A stretch of DNA of 13,020 nt from CAWUJT01 sp963922715 (GCA_963922715.1 CAWUJT010000073.1:1-13020); one strand, 5' to 3'. Positions 1-7,774 are shown, counted from the stretch's first letter. The notes: generated by a model not told the origin, from the letters alone. A program made the numbers and translations.

Positions 1-111
1 ACCAACTGGATGACACCCTGTGAACAACACCTTTCTCCTGCATCTGTTACATACACGTGGGCAAAAGCGGATGGCGGGTGCTCATAACCGCCCCTATACG
101 CAATTCTTTTG
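1..111. other. Left-edge region downstream of gyrB
   Basis: 111 bases past the gyrB stop. A weak hairpin (GGCGG/CCGCC, 73-92) followed six bases later by TTTT on the minus strand could be a poor terminator. An AGGAG at 34-38 on the minus strand sits just ahead of in-frame GTG and TTG codons (28-30, 25-27) that stay open to the edge, so the next minus-strand gene may begin here, but only about ten codons are visible and no identity can be given. Confidence 0.25.
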
Positions 112-2520
112 CTAAAAATCTAGGTTCTCAACACTCAGGGCATTGTCTTGAATAAACATACGGCGCGGTTCGACCACATCCCCCATCAGTTTGGTAAAGA
201 TGTCATCGGCTTCGGCCAGATCATCAATCCGCACTTGCAGAAGCGTGCGGGCCTCGGGGTCAAGCGTAGTCTCCCAAAGCTGGTCGGGGTTCATTTCCCC
301 CAAGCCTTTGTAGCGTTGTAACGTCAGACCCTTTTCACCCTCTTCGAGTACAGCGCTCAGCAGATCCAGAGGACCATGGACCGAAATGACACGTTCCTTG
401 CGCAAAAACTGCCCCGGGTGTTCATAAGTATTGCCTGCGCGCCGTGTGACCTCGGCAAGTTTGCGGCCTTCACTCGACCGGAGCATGGCCCCATCCAGGG
501 TACGGATCTCTTCCACACCCCGCAACACGCGCGCCACGCGGATCCCATGATCTTGGGTGATCCGCCCACTCCAGCCGCGTTCGTATTCAACGGCAACCCT
601 ATCCAATCGCTGGGCCACAGCGTCTGCAAGGGTGGCCAAGTCAGCTTGGGCCTCTGGATCAAAAGCCCCGGCCAGGGCAGCCTGTTCAAGGATATGGCGG
701 GGATACTGGGTTGGAAACGCCTCCAGCACGCGCGCAAAGGCCCGTGCGCCCTCCACCACACGTGCCAAATCGGCACCCGCGATCTCTTCGCCATCGATTA
801 GCCGCAAAACAGCCCCCTCAAGCCCCTGGGCAATAAGGTGATCGTCCAGGGCCGCTTGGTCTTTCAGATATACCTCAGAGCGTCCGCGCATCACTTTGAA
901 CAGCGGGGGCTGCGCGATATAAAGATACCCGCCTTCGATCAGTTGCGGCATCTGGCGGAAAAAGAACGTAAGCAAAAGCGTTCGAATATGCGCGCCATCC
1001 ACATCGGCATCGGTCATGATGATGATCTTATGATATCGCAGTTTTTCGATATCAAATTCATCGCGCCCAATCCCTGTGCCCAGCGCCATCACCAGGTTGC
1101 CAATTTCCTGGCTGGACAGCATCCGATCAAACCGCGTGCGTTCCACGTTCAGGATTTTCCCCCTAAGCGGCAAAACCGCCTGTGTGCGCCTATCACGCCC
1201 GGTTTGGGCTGACCCGCCGGCGCTGTCGCCCTCAACCAAGAAAAGCTCGGTTTTGGACGGGTCTTTCTCAGAGCAATCTTTCAACTTGGCGGCGTTGTAA
1301 TTCACGTCCATGGCCGATTTACGCCGAATCTCCCGCGCTTTGCGGGCGGCTTCGCGGGCCGCTGCCGCTTCAACGATCTTGGCGAGGATGATTTTAGCCT
1401 CGCCTGGGTTTTCCTCAAACCACTCGGACAGTTTTTCACCGACCAAACTTTCCACCACGGGACGCACTTCGGAACTGACCAGCTTATCCTTGGTTTGGCT
1501 AGAGAATTTCGGATCAGGCACCTTTACCGACAAAACACAGGTCAACCCTTCCCGCGCGTCATCGCCCGTAATGGTAACCTTTTCCTTTTTCGCCACACCG
1601 CTTTCGCCCGCATAGCGCGTAACCACACGGGTGAGCGCCCCGCGGAATCCCGCCAGATGGGTGCCACCATCGCGTTGCGGGATATTGTTGGTGAAAGGCA
1701 GAACCATCTCATTGTAGCTGTCATTCCACCACATGGCGACTTCGATGGTGATGTCCTCTCGTGTCCCTGTGACATAGATCGGTTCTGGCATCAGCGCAGT
1801 TTTTGAACGGTCAAGATATTTGATAAATTCTTGCACGCCGCCTTCATAAAAAAGCGCGACCTTCATCGGGTCCGCAGGCCGTTCATCTTCCAGAATGATG
1901 CGCACACCAGAGTTCAAGAATGCCAATTCTCGTAACCGCTTCTCTAGTGTTGCAAACACATACTCAAGGTTTGAAAATGTTTCTGTAGAGGCGAGAAACC
2001 GCACCTCTGTTCCCGTCTCTTGCGCCGGGCCGACCACTTCAAGATGCTGGGTCGTTTCGCCATTTTCAAAGCGTGCAAAATGCTCTTTACCGTCGCGCCA
2101 GACGCGCAATTCCAACCAGACGGACAATGCGTTCACAACAGACACACCAACGCCGTGGAGCCCGCCCGAAACTTTATAGGAGTTCTGGTCAAATTTACCG
2201 CCCGCATGAAGTTGCGTCATGATCACCTCAGCCGCCGACACCCCCTCCTCTGGGTGAATATCAACGGGGATGCCACGGCCATTGTCACGCACAGAAACCG
2301 CGCCATTTGCGTGGAGTCTCACATGAACAAAATCAGCATGACCCGCCAGAGCTTCGTCTATGCCGTTATCGACAACCTCATAGACCATGTGATGCAGGCC
2401 AGAGCCATCATCGGTGTCCCCGATATACATCCCTGGGCGTTTGCGAACAGCCTCTAGGCCTTTGAGAACTTTAATGGAATCCGCACCATAATCTTCGGGC
2501 GCGCGTTGGGCTTCTGCCAT
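112..2520 (-). CDS. gyrB: DNA gyrase subunit B
   Basis: ATP-binding subunit of DNA gyrase, the type II topoisomerase that introduces negative supercoils with GyrA; cytoplasmic. The 802-residue protein matches the long GyrB form (E. coli about 804). The N-terminal GHKL ATPase domain shows RKRPGMYIGDT (27-36), EVVDNGIDEAL (48-58, with E48 the likely general base and N52 for Mg), D79 in RDNGRG and GGLHGVGVSVVNALS (119-133). The transducer carries the QTK loop (342-344), whose K344 contacts ATP. The Toprim domain has EGDSAGG starting at E430 and DADVDG with D504, D506 and D508 for Mg. A large insertion follows between the Toprim part and the C-terminal RYKGLGEMNPDQLWETT block, as usual in Gram-negative GyrB. 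The ATG start is preceded by AGAAAGG nine bases upstream. All key residues are present. It is the last gene of the dnaA-side minus-strand cluster and has its own promoter candidate. Confidence 0.98.
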   Translation of the reverse strand: MAEAQRAPEDYGADSIKVLKGLEAVRKRPGMYIGDTDDGSGLHHMVYEVVDNGIDEALAGHADFVHVRLHANGAVSVRDNGRGIPVDIHPEEGVSAAEVIMTQLHAGGKFDQNSYKVSGGLHGVGVSVVNALSVWLELRVWRDGKEHFARFENGETTQHLEVVGPAQETGTEVRFLASTETFSNLEYVFATLEKRLRELAFLNSGVRIILEDERPADPMKVALFYEGGVQEFIKYLDRSKTALMPEPIYVTGTREDITIEVAMWWNDSYNEMVLPFTNNIPQRDGGTHLAGFRGALTRVVTRYAGESGVAKKEKVTITGDDAREGLTCVLSVKVPDPKFSSQTKDKLVSSEVRPVVESLVGEKLSEWFEENPGEAKIILAKIVEAAAAREAARKAREIRRKSAMDVNYNAAKLKDCSEKDPSKTELFLVEGDSAGGSAQTGRDRRTQAVLPLRGKILNVERTRFDRMLSSQEIGNLVMALGTGIGRDEFDIEKLRYHKIIIMTDADVDGAHIRTLLLTFFFRQMPQLIEGGYLYIAQPPLFKVMRGRSEVYLKDQAALDDHLIAQGLEGAVLRLIDGEEIAGADLARVVEGARAFARVLEAFPTQYPRHILEQAALAGAFDPEAQADLATLADAVAQRLDRVAVEYERGWSGRITQDHGIRVARVLRGVEEIRTLDGAMLRSSEGRKLAEVTRRAGNTYEHPGQFLRKERVISVHGPLDLLSAVLEEGEKGLTLQRYKGLGEMNPDQLWETTLDPEARTLLQVRIDDLAEADDIFTKLMGDVVEPRRMFIQDNALSVENLDF

Positions 2521-2547
2521 GCAAAAGGGCCTTTCTTATTTTGTTTA

Positions 2548-2576
2548 TATATACGCGATCTGCAAAGGATTGTCAC
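2548..2576 (-). promoter_or_regulatory. Candidate sigma70 promoter of gyrB
   Basis: Read on the minus strand, a -35 box GTGACA (2571-2576, 5/6 to TTGACA) and a -10 box TATATA (2548-2553, 5/6 to TATAAT) are separated by exactly 17 bases. The -10 lies 27 bases before the gyrB start codon. This is the best-formed promoter in the window and suggests gyrB can be transcribed apart from the upstream genes. Transcription itself is inferred. Confidence 0.6.
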
Positions 2577-2598
2577 GTGTTTGCACAAGATTTAGCGT

Positions 2599-3219
2599 CT
2601 AGGTGAAGGGCAACACACAGCCCACTGCGATCAGTAAGACCCCGGCGACTTGATTAAGCTTGGTGCGCTTCGCTGTGTCTGTCAGCAGCGCCCGGACACG
2701 ACCGACAAAAAGCGCCAAAAGGATGTTTCCTAGAAAGGGGATAGCGCCGGATATGGCGACAATAGCCAGCATATCCAGCGCTGTGATGCTGCGCAGATCA
2801 AAAAACCCCGGCAACACGCCCATATAAAATAAGACGGCTTTGGGATTGCCGAGGATAACCAAAAGTCCGGCCAGAAAACCTGCCCAGATGCCTGGACGTG
2901 TCAGGCGCCCGTCTGAAGCGATCTCTGCACTGGCATGACGTATGATTAGCATCCCCATACCGATGAACATGCAAGCCGCCACCCAGCGCAACACAATCAA
3001 AAAGTCGCCATACAGGCTTGTGATCCACGACACGCCTAAGATGGCCAGCGTCACCCAAAATACATCCCCCAAAACAACAGCCACAGCCACAGGCCAGGCT
3101 GCGGCAAACCCGCCCGAGAGGGCCCGCGCAACAAGCGCCACCCAGACAGGTCCTGGGGTGAGAAACAAAAGCAGAATTGCAAAGGCATAAAGGCTCAGCT
3201 CACTGAGTGTGAGTATCAT
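2599..3219 (-). CDS. LysE/RhtB-family amino-acid exporter-like membrane protein
   Basis: Inner-membrane protein of the LysE/RhtB translocator family, whose studied members export amino acids such as lysine, threonine, homoserine or leucine. The substrate here cannot be told from sequence. The 206 residues match the usual family length of about 200-210. The family hallmark TPGP lies at 21-24 at the end of the first hydrophobic segment, and GNPKA at 124-128 begins a later conserved block. About six hydrophobic segments can be seen, at roughly 7-29, 42-65, 73-93, 112-133, 148-171 and 188-204. The start codon overlaps the stop of the upstream VOC gene (ATGA, 3216-3219), so the two are probably translationally coupled. 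It sits between recF and gyrB, which is not a functional context for amino-acid export. Family assignment is firm; the physiological role is unknown. Confidence 0.88.
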   Translation of the reverse strand: MILTLSELSLYAFAILLLFLTPGPVWVALVARALSGGFAAAWPVAVAVVLGDVFWVTLAILGVSWITSLYGDFLIVLRWVAACMFIGMGMLIIRHASAEIASDGRLTRPGIWAGFLAGLLVILGNPKAVLFYMGVLPGFFDLRSITALDMLAIVAISGAIPFLGNILLALFVGRVRALLTDTAKRTKLNQVAGVLLIAVGCVLPFT

Positions 3220-3632
3220 TGTAAATGTCCGTCCTCATCCAAAGGCCAGAACGGATTGTGGGCATACTCCCAGATATGCCCATCAGGATCCGCCACATAA
3301 CCTGAATAGCCGCCCCAAAAGGTTTCTGCAGGCGTTGTAAGATGTTGCGCGCCAGCCTCTATCGCACGGGCATGGGCCGCATCGACGCCCGCACGATCTG
3401 AGTAGTTCTGCGCAAGTGTCATGGCGCCCACGCCAAGCGTTGCAGGATCGCGGTGCATCTCCTTCGCCAATTCCGATAGTGGGAAAAGTCCAAAGTGATA
3501 AGTTCCGCATTTGAAAAAGACCGCCGTGGGCGGCCCGTCTTGCGCCACAAACCCGATCTCTTCGTAATAGGATTTGGCGCGCGCCAAATTTCGCACCCCC
3601 AGGGTGATCAAGGTCACACGATTTCCAGTCAT
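3216..3632 (-). CDS. VOC (glyoxalase/bleomycin-resistance fold) family protein
   Basis: Small cytoplasmic protein of 138 residues with the vicinal-oxygen-chelate fold. The N-terminal half has VTLITLGVRNLARAKSYYEEIGF (6-28) and the C-terminal half shows the repeat-like GYSGYVADPDGHIWEY block (108-123). E122 sits where many VOC enzymes keep a metal-ligand glutamate. The position of the first ligand, often His or Gln in metal-dependent members, reads ITLG here, so metal binding is not assured and the activity could be non-glyoxalase. The C-terminus NPFWPLDEDG (126-135) is typical of a set of uncharacterised VOC proteins. The ATG overlaps the recF stop (ATGA, 3629-3632) and AGAGG lies seven bases upstream inside recF. 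The gene also overlaps the following exporter gene, giving a recF-VOC-exporter unit. The fold is confident; the reaction is not known. Confidence 0.86.
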   Translation of the reverse strand: MTGNRVTLITLGVRNLARAKSYYEEIGFVAQDGPPTAVFFKCGTYHFGLFPLSELAKEMHRDPATLGVGAMTLAQNYSDRAGVDAAHARAIEAGAQHLTTPAETFWGGYSGYVADPDGHIWEYAHNPFWPLDEDGHLQ

Positions 3633-4741
3633 AAGTCCACCTCTTTTAATTGAGACATCCCATCAGCCTCTTGCACATGATAGCCTACAGCCCGCGAAGC
3701 AAGCCCGGTGAAAAGGTCTGCATCCGTACCGGTGAGAAAGGCCTGTGCCCCCAGGGCGCAAATCTCATCGTAAAGGGCGTTGCGCCGTCCCTCATCAAGA
3801 TGAGCGGCAACCTCATCAAGCAACAAAAGGGGTGGGCGTCCAATACGGCGCTGAAGCGCGCGGGCGTTTGCCAGAATGAGCGAAATCAGCAGAGCTTTTT
3901 GTTCTCCAGTTGAGCATTGATTGGCGGGAACACCTTTGGCCGCATAGAGGGCCTCTAGGTCAATCCGATGCGGCCCTTTGAGGGTACGCCCTGCTGCCAT
4001 GTCGCGTGGGCGCATGTCCGCAAGCAGTGTTTCAATGTCCTTTGCCGTCTCGGGCTCTGGGTCGTTCTCTGGACTTTTCAGAGCTAAGTCTGCAGAGGGA
4101 AACATGGTTTGAACGCTGTCCTGCGCCTCTTGCAGCCATATCAGCACAGATCGACGATTTGCCGCGATCCGTGCCCCGGATTGTGCCATCTGCGCTTCTA
4201 TCGCACCAAACCAATGTGGATCACGCCTACCTTCTTTCAAAAGGTGGTTCCTGTCCCGCATGGCTTTTTCATAGATAAGAGAGACCTGTGCATGATCGGG
4301 GAGGAAACTGAGTGTCATCCGATCGAGAAACCGCCGCCGCCCCTCTGCGCCTTCAACCCAAAGCCTATCCATGGTCGGCACGAGCCACAGAATGCGCATA
4401 ATCTGTGCCAAAGCAGTCTGCGGGGCAGCCTTGCCATCGATTTTGGTTTGGCGCGGCACTGCGGGTTCTCCCACGAGTTCAATCTCACACATTGTGGTTG
4501 ATTTTTGCAATTCCGCAAAAACCTTCCAGCCAAAATGTTCCGGACGGCGTGTCAGGTCGTCAGATCGGGCCCGCCTGATCCCCCTGCCTGGTGAAAGTAA
4601 GGAAATCGCTTCTAGAATATTTGTCTTCCCTGCCCCATTTGCCCCCCAAAACACCACCGGCCTGCCATCAAAACGCAGGGTCGAATGACGATGCGACCGA
4701 AAATATGACAGTTTAAGGGTTCTTAAAATCTCGGGAAACAC
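3629..4741 (-). CDS. recF: DNA replication and repair protein RecF
   Basis: SMC-like ATPase that, with RecO and RecR, loads RecA on gapped DNA at stalled forks; cytoplasmic. 370 residues, close to the usual 360-380. The Walker A motif is GANGAGKT (33-40), the ABC signature region is CSTGEQKALLIS (276-287) and the Walker B with catalytic glutamate is LLLLDE (305-310), followed by the D-loop region AAHLD (312-316). The start is GTG at 4741. No earlier start is possible because the dnaN stop codon (4748-4750) is in the same frame only two codons upstream. AAGG overlaps that stop codon and is very close to the GTG (three-base spacer), so initiation probably depends on ribosomes finishing dnaN. 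The end overlaps the VOC gene by ATGA. The classic dnaA-dnaN-recF order supports the identity. Confidence 0.96.
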   Translation of the reverse strand: MFPEILRTLKLSYFRSHRHSTLRFDGRPVVFWGANGAGKTNILEAISLLSPGRGIRRARSDDLTRRPEHFGWKVFAELQKSTTMCEIELVGEPAVPRQTKIDGKAAPQTALAQIMRILWLVPTMDRLWVEGAEGRRRFLDRMTLSFLPDHAQVSLIYEKAMRDRNHLLKEGRRDPHWFGAIEAQMAQSGARIAANRRSVLIWLQEAQDSVQTMFPSADLALKSPENDPEPETAKDIETLLADMRPRDMAAGRTLKGPHRIDLEALYAAKGVPANQCSTGEQKALLISLILANARALQRRIGRPPLLLLDEVAAHLDEGRRNALYDEICALGAQAFLTGTDADLFTGLASRAVGYHVQEADGMSQLKEVDL

Positions 4742-4747
4742 ACGCCT

Positions 4748-5866
4748 TCAAACACGCATTGGCATCACAACGTATATCGCTGACGTGTCATTGCCTTCGC
4801 GCATCAACGTCGGGTCACCGGAACTGTTGAAAAAGAACGTGGCGTTCTCACGATCTACCTGGCTGGTAATTTCCAAGAGGTATTTTGCATTAAATCCAAT
4901 CTCAAGGGTATCATCGCCGTAGGCCACAACGAGTTCTTCCTCCGCGGCACCTGCGTCAGGCGCATTGACCGATAACACCAGGCGGTCTTCTGTGAGCTGC
5001 ATTTTCACCGCACGGGAGCGTTCGGAACTGATTGTAGCCACACGATCCACAGCCTGTGCAAATTCGGCGGCATCGACCTCCAACTTGCGTGTATTGCTTG
5101 TTGGAATGACCCGAGAATAATCGGGAAATGTCCCATCGATGACTTTTGAGATCAGTGTGATATCGGGCGTAGAAAACCGCACTTTTGTCTCTGACACAGA
5201 AATTGCTATGGTCATGTCATCATCATCAAGCAGTTTACGTAACTCCCCAACCGTTTTACGGGGAACGATGACACCTGGCATACCATCCGCCCCGTCTGGC
5301 ATCGCGGCATCAACGCGCGCCAGGCGATGTCCATCTGTTGCCACACATCGCAGCGTCGACCCATCGTCATTTTGTGCGATGTGCATGTATACGCCATTGA
5401 GATAGTATCGCGTTTCTTCTGTTGAGATAGCGAATTTTGATTTGTCGAACAACCGGCGTATCAAAGGCGCTTTACAGGAGAAATTCGCCGTATACTCCGA
5501 GGACGCCATAATTGGAAAGTCCTCTCTGGGTAACGTGGCCAGAGTAAACTGTGACCGTCCAGCTTTCAAAGAAATGCGCTGGGCTGCGGCATCTTCTGTG
5601 ATATCGACCAAAGACCCATCGGGTAGCTTTTTAACAATTTCATGCAGGGTCACAGCGGCTACCGTGGTCGATCCTGTCTGTTCGATTTGTGCCCCAGTGC
5701 GATAGACAACTTCAATATCAAGATCTGTGGCACGGAAACTGACATTGCCTTCGGAGGCATCGATCAAAACATTCGACAAAATGGGAATTGTATTGCGTCT
5801 TTCAACAACGGATTGCGCCTGTGACACTGCCTTTAGTAAAACAGACCGTTCGATGCTGAACTTCAT
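4748..5866 (-). CDS. dnaN: DNA polymerase III beta subunit (sliding clamp)
   Basis: Ring-shaped dimeric clamp that tethers DNA polymerase III and other replication and repair proteins to DNA. 372 residues, as expected for three similar domains of about 120 residues each (roughly 1-122, 128-250 and 252-372). Visible landmarks are ATDLDIEV (46-53), ATDGHRLA (177-184), DGTFPDY (244-250) and the C-terminal VVMPMRV, which forms part of the peptide-binding cleft in E. coli beta. The ATG has GGAG six bases upstream on the minus strand. It lies 75 bases after dnaA and seven bases before the recF GTG. The dnaA-dnaN gap holds only weak -35/-10 look-alikes, so cotranscription with dnaA is likely. No oddities seen in the coding sequence. 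Confidence 0.98.
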   Translation of the reverse strand: MKFSIERSVLLKAVSQAQSVVERRNTIPILSNVLIDASEGNVSFRATDLDIEVVYRTGAQIEQTGSTTVAAVTLHEIVKKLPDGSLVDITEDAAAQRISLKAGRSQFTLATLPREDFPIMASSEYTANFSCKAPLIRRLFDKSKFAISTEETRYYLNGVYMHIAQNDDGSTLRCVATDGHRLARVDAAMPDGADGMPGVIVPRKTVGELRKLLDDDDMTIAISVSETKVRFSTPDITLISKVIDGTFPDYSRVIPTSNTRKLEVDAAEFAQAVDRVATISSERSRAVKMQLTEDRLVLSVNAPDAGAAEEELVVAYGDDTLEIGFNAKYLLEITSQVDRENATFFFNSSGDPTLMREGNDTSAIYVVMPMRV

Positions 5867-5941
5867 TGATCACTCCAATATGCCTTAGCCTTGGGATTTT
5901 GACATTACTCAAAGCAAGCACCGCTGCAAGAGAAATTCGCG

Positions 5942-7309
5942 CTAACCTTCCAGCTTACGTTGCAAAATTTGCGCATCCTCGGCAATTTGGGTGTCTATTG
6001 CGATCAATTGTTCGATTTTGCGCACACCATGTAAGATCGTTGTATGGTCACGTCCCCCAAATTTATGCCCAATCTCTGGATAGCTGCGCGGTGTCAGGGA
6101 CTTCGCCAAGTACATGGCCATTTGTCGCGGTCGCGCCACGGAACGTGTACGACGGGCTGAAACAAGATCGCTCATGCGAATGCCATAATACTCACACACC
6201 TTTTTCATAATTTCTTCAATTGTCAATTTGCGCTCCGATGAACGCAAAACATCAGCAAGGCAATCCGTTGCCCGTTCCAATGTAATGGTCCCACCCACAA
6301 GACTGGAAAATGCAAAAAGTCGTGTAATCGCGCCTTCCAAAACACGAATATTAGATGAAATCCGTTCCGCGAGAAACTCCAGAACCCCTGGTGCAATCAC
6401 CAAATCGGAATTTTTATCCTTAAGATGGGTGGCTTTTTGTTGGAGAATCCCAAGACGCAGTTCGTAGTTGGCAGGATGCAGATCAACAACCAGCCCGGAT
6501 TGGAGCCGCGATTTGATGCGTTCTTCTACATCGGCCATATCCCCTGGTGAACGATCACTCGAGATCACAATTTGTTTTCCCTGATCGATCAAGGCATTGA
6601 ATGTATGAAAAAATTCTTCTTGTGTAGATTGTTTGCCTGCGATGAACTGAACATCATCGACCAGAAGAATGTCAACTGTCCGAAAGAGTTGTTTGAATGT
6701 CATTGTATCGCGTTGGCGTAAGGCTTGAATGAAACGATACATGAATTGCTCTGCTGACAAATAAAGCACACGCTTGTGGGGTTTTTGTGCTTTCACCTGC
6801 CATGCTATGGCTTGCATTAGATGCGTTTTACCCAATCCAACGCCACCATAAAGAAACAGCGGATTAAACCCCAATGTTTCGCCCAACGCGACACGTTGCG
6901 CCGCAGTAAACGCCATCTCATTTGAAGTCCCAACCACAAATTCACTGAAGGTGAACCGGGGATCAAGTGTTGCACCTGTAATGTCAGCGTCTTCGCTTGG
7001 GTGGTTTTGCAGCTGACGAGGAAATGCCTTATTGGTTTTCTCAGAGTGATGAACTGTATTGGTCAATCGATTGGTCACAATACATTCGAGCCGTTCAACC
7101 GGAACACCTGCATTCGCGAGATGACGTAGAATTATATCACTGAAATTCTGCGCAACCCAATTACCTATGAAAGGTGTCGGAGCTTCAAGTTGTATGACGC
7201 GACCATCAAGGCTCTTATATGTGAGGGGTTCGATCCAAGCTGTGTAATTGTTGGCTCCAACAGAACTTCGAACTTCATTTTTTATCTGCGTCCATATATC
7301 TTGATTCAT
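5942..7309 (-). CDS. dnaA: Chromosomal replication initiator protein DnaA
   Basis: AAA+ ATPase that binds DnaA boxes and opens the origin. I start it at the ATG at 7307-7309 (MNQDIWTQIK), giving 455 residues, because AAGAGG lies six bases upstream. An in-frame ATG five codons earlier (7322-7324) has no ribosome site. Domain I covers about 1-75, and a short variable domain II (about 85-115) links it to the AAA+ core. Walker A is GGVGLGKT (155-162), Walker B LLVDD (215-219), the VEERIKSRL block is at 261-269 and the sensor 2 region is SNIRVLEGAITRL (319-331). Domain IV carries the DnaA signature GGRDHTTILHG (418-428), which contacts the box. The protein is complete and ordinary. It heads the minus-strand cluster dnaN-recF-VOC-exporter-gyrB. 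A GATTC (GANTC) site at 7303-7307 touches the chosen start codon. Confidence 0.98.
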   Translation of the reverse strand: MNQDIWTQIKNEVRSSVGANNYTAWIEPLTYKSLDGRVIQLEAPTPFIGNWVAQNFSDIILRHLANAGVPVERLECIVTNRLTNTVHHSEKTNKAFPRQLQNHPSEDADITGATLDPRFTFSEFVVGTSNEMAFTAAQRVALGETLGFNPLFLYGGVGLGKTHLMQAIAWQVKAQKPHKRVLYLSAEQFMYRFIQALRQRDTMTFKQLFRTVDILLVDDVQFIAGKQSTQEEFFHTFNALIDQGKQIVISSDRSPGDMADVEERIKSRLQSGLVVDLHPANYELRLGILQQKATHLKDKNSDLVIAPGVLEFLAERISSNIRVLEGAITRLFAFSSLVGGTITLERATDCLADVLRSSERKLTIEEIMKKVCEYYGIRMSDLVSARRTRSVARPRQMAMYLAKSLTPRSYPEIGHKFGGRDHTTILHGVRKIEQLIAIDTQIAEDAQILQRKLEG

Positions 7310-7405
7310 CCTCGCCCTCTTCATCTACTAACGTGCGCAGTTCAAAATTTCACACGCCTTTGGGGGCATAAAGATGGTAAAGCTATCTGGTAGTCGAGCC
7401 TTTTC

Positions 7406-7434
7406 ATTCACCATGCCACACAACATGATGTCAA
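7406..7434 (-). promoter_or_regulatory. dnaA: Candidate dnaA promoter
   Basis: On the minus strand there is a perfect -35 hexamer TTGACA (7429-7434), followed after 17 bases by GTGAAT (7406-7411), which matches only the last three bases of a -10 box. It lies about 100 bases upstream of the dnaA start. The -35 is convincing by sequence but the -10 is weak, so either an activator helps or the true -10 is elsewhere. Position fits the need for a dnaA promoter downstream of the rpsT terminator. Confidence 0.35.
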
Positions 7435-7571
7435 AAATTGCGCCATTTTTCATTCTAGGAGCGTGAGACGGTCACTTCCTTTTATGAATACCAGCAGCTT
7501 TTCGGATCAGTACATAAGCATTGGTAATATAATATTATTCCGTTGAAACGTGGGAATGGTTTTATATTTCA

Positions 7572-7613
7572 TTACTGAAAATCTTACGTTACTTAATGTA
7601 ATATTTTCAGTAA
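7572..7613. repeat. 42-base near-perfect palindrome
   Basis: Two 20-base arms (7572-7591 and 7594-7613) are inverted copies with 18 of 20 positions paired and only two bases (CT) between them. The outer 11 bases, TTACTGAAAAT, pair perfectly with ATTTTCAGTAA. It lies in the AT-rich core of the dnaA-rpsT gap. No T-run follows on either strand, so it does not look like an intrinsic terminator. It could be a large dimer-binding operator, a cruciform-prone site or part of a DNA-unwinding element. Confidence 0.75.
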
Positions 7614-7741
7614 ACTCAATCTGTCCGAATGTTCCCCCTAATAAGTGCAATGTGATTCATTTTTAAGAAATTAGTCGAGCTTAGGTGAACAGTTCAACTG
7701 CCAAATGAGCTTGACACAGTGGTCTTAAAAAACGAATCTTC

Positions 7742-7750
7742 TCATCCACA
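7742..7750 (+). promoter_or_regulatory. DnaA-box-like 9-mer
   Basis: TCATCCACA differs from the consensus TTATCCACA at one position. It lies in the dnaA-rpsT gap, left of the rpsT terminator, and points toward a second similar box on the other strand at 7816-7824. One mismatch is compatible with a weak DnaA site, but binding is not shown. Confidence 0.35.
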
Positions 7751-7774
7751 CAGCAACTATGCTGATTCAAAGAA

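Noticed and set aside
73..92. Hairpin downstream of gyrB as a terminator
   Set aside because: The stem is only about five pairs with a ten-base loop, and the TTTT is six bases away; too weak to call.
376..801. Plus-strand open frames within gyrB, and similar long antisense frames in other genes
   Set aside because: They lie opposite well-conserved coding sequence, have no ribosome site and resemble no known family; they are shadows of the codon bias.
7322..7324. Upstream in-frame ATG for dnaA (MKRARMNQ...)
   Set aside because: No ribosome site precedes it, whereas the ATG at 7307-7309 has AAGAGG six bases upstream.
7541..7556. GTTGAAACGTGGGAA as a possible parS-like site
   Set aside because: Only part of the ParB site is matched and the palindromic CACGTG centre is absent.
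7391..7680. Nine-base direct repeat TAGTCGAGC at 7391-7399 and 7672-7680
   Set aside because: One exact 9-mer pair in about 500 bases is near chance expectation.
7686..7696. TGAACAGTTCA as a LexA-type SOS box
   Set aside because: The alphaproteobacterial SOS box is GTTC-N7-GTTC as a direct repeat; this short palindrome has the wrong orientation and spacing.
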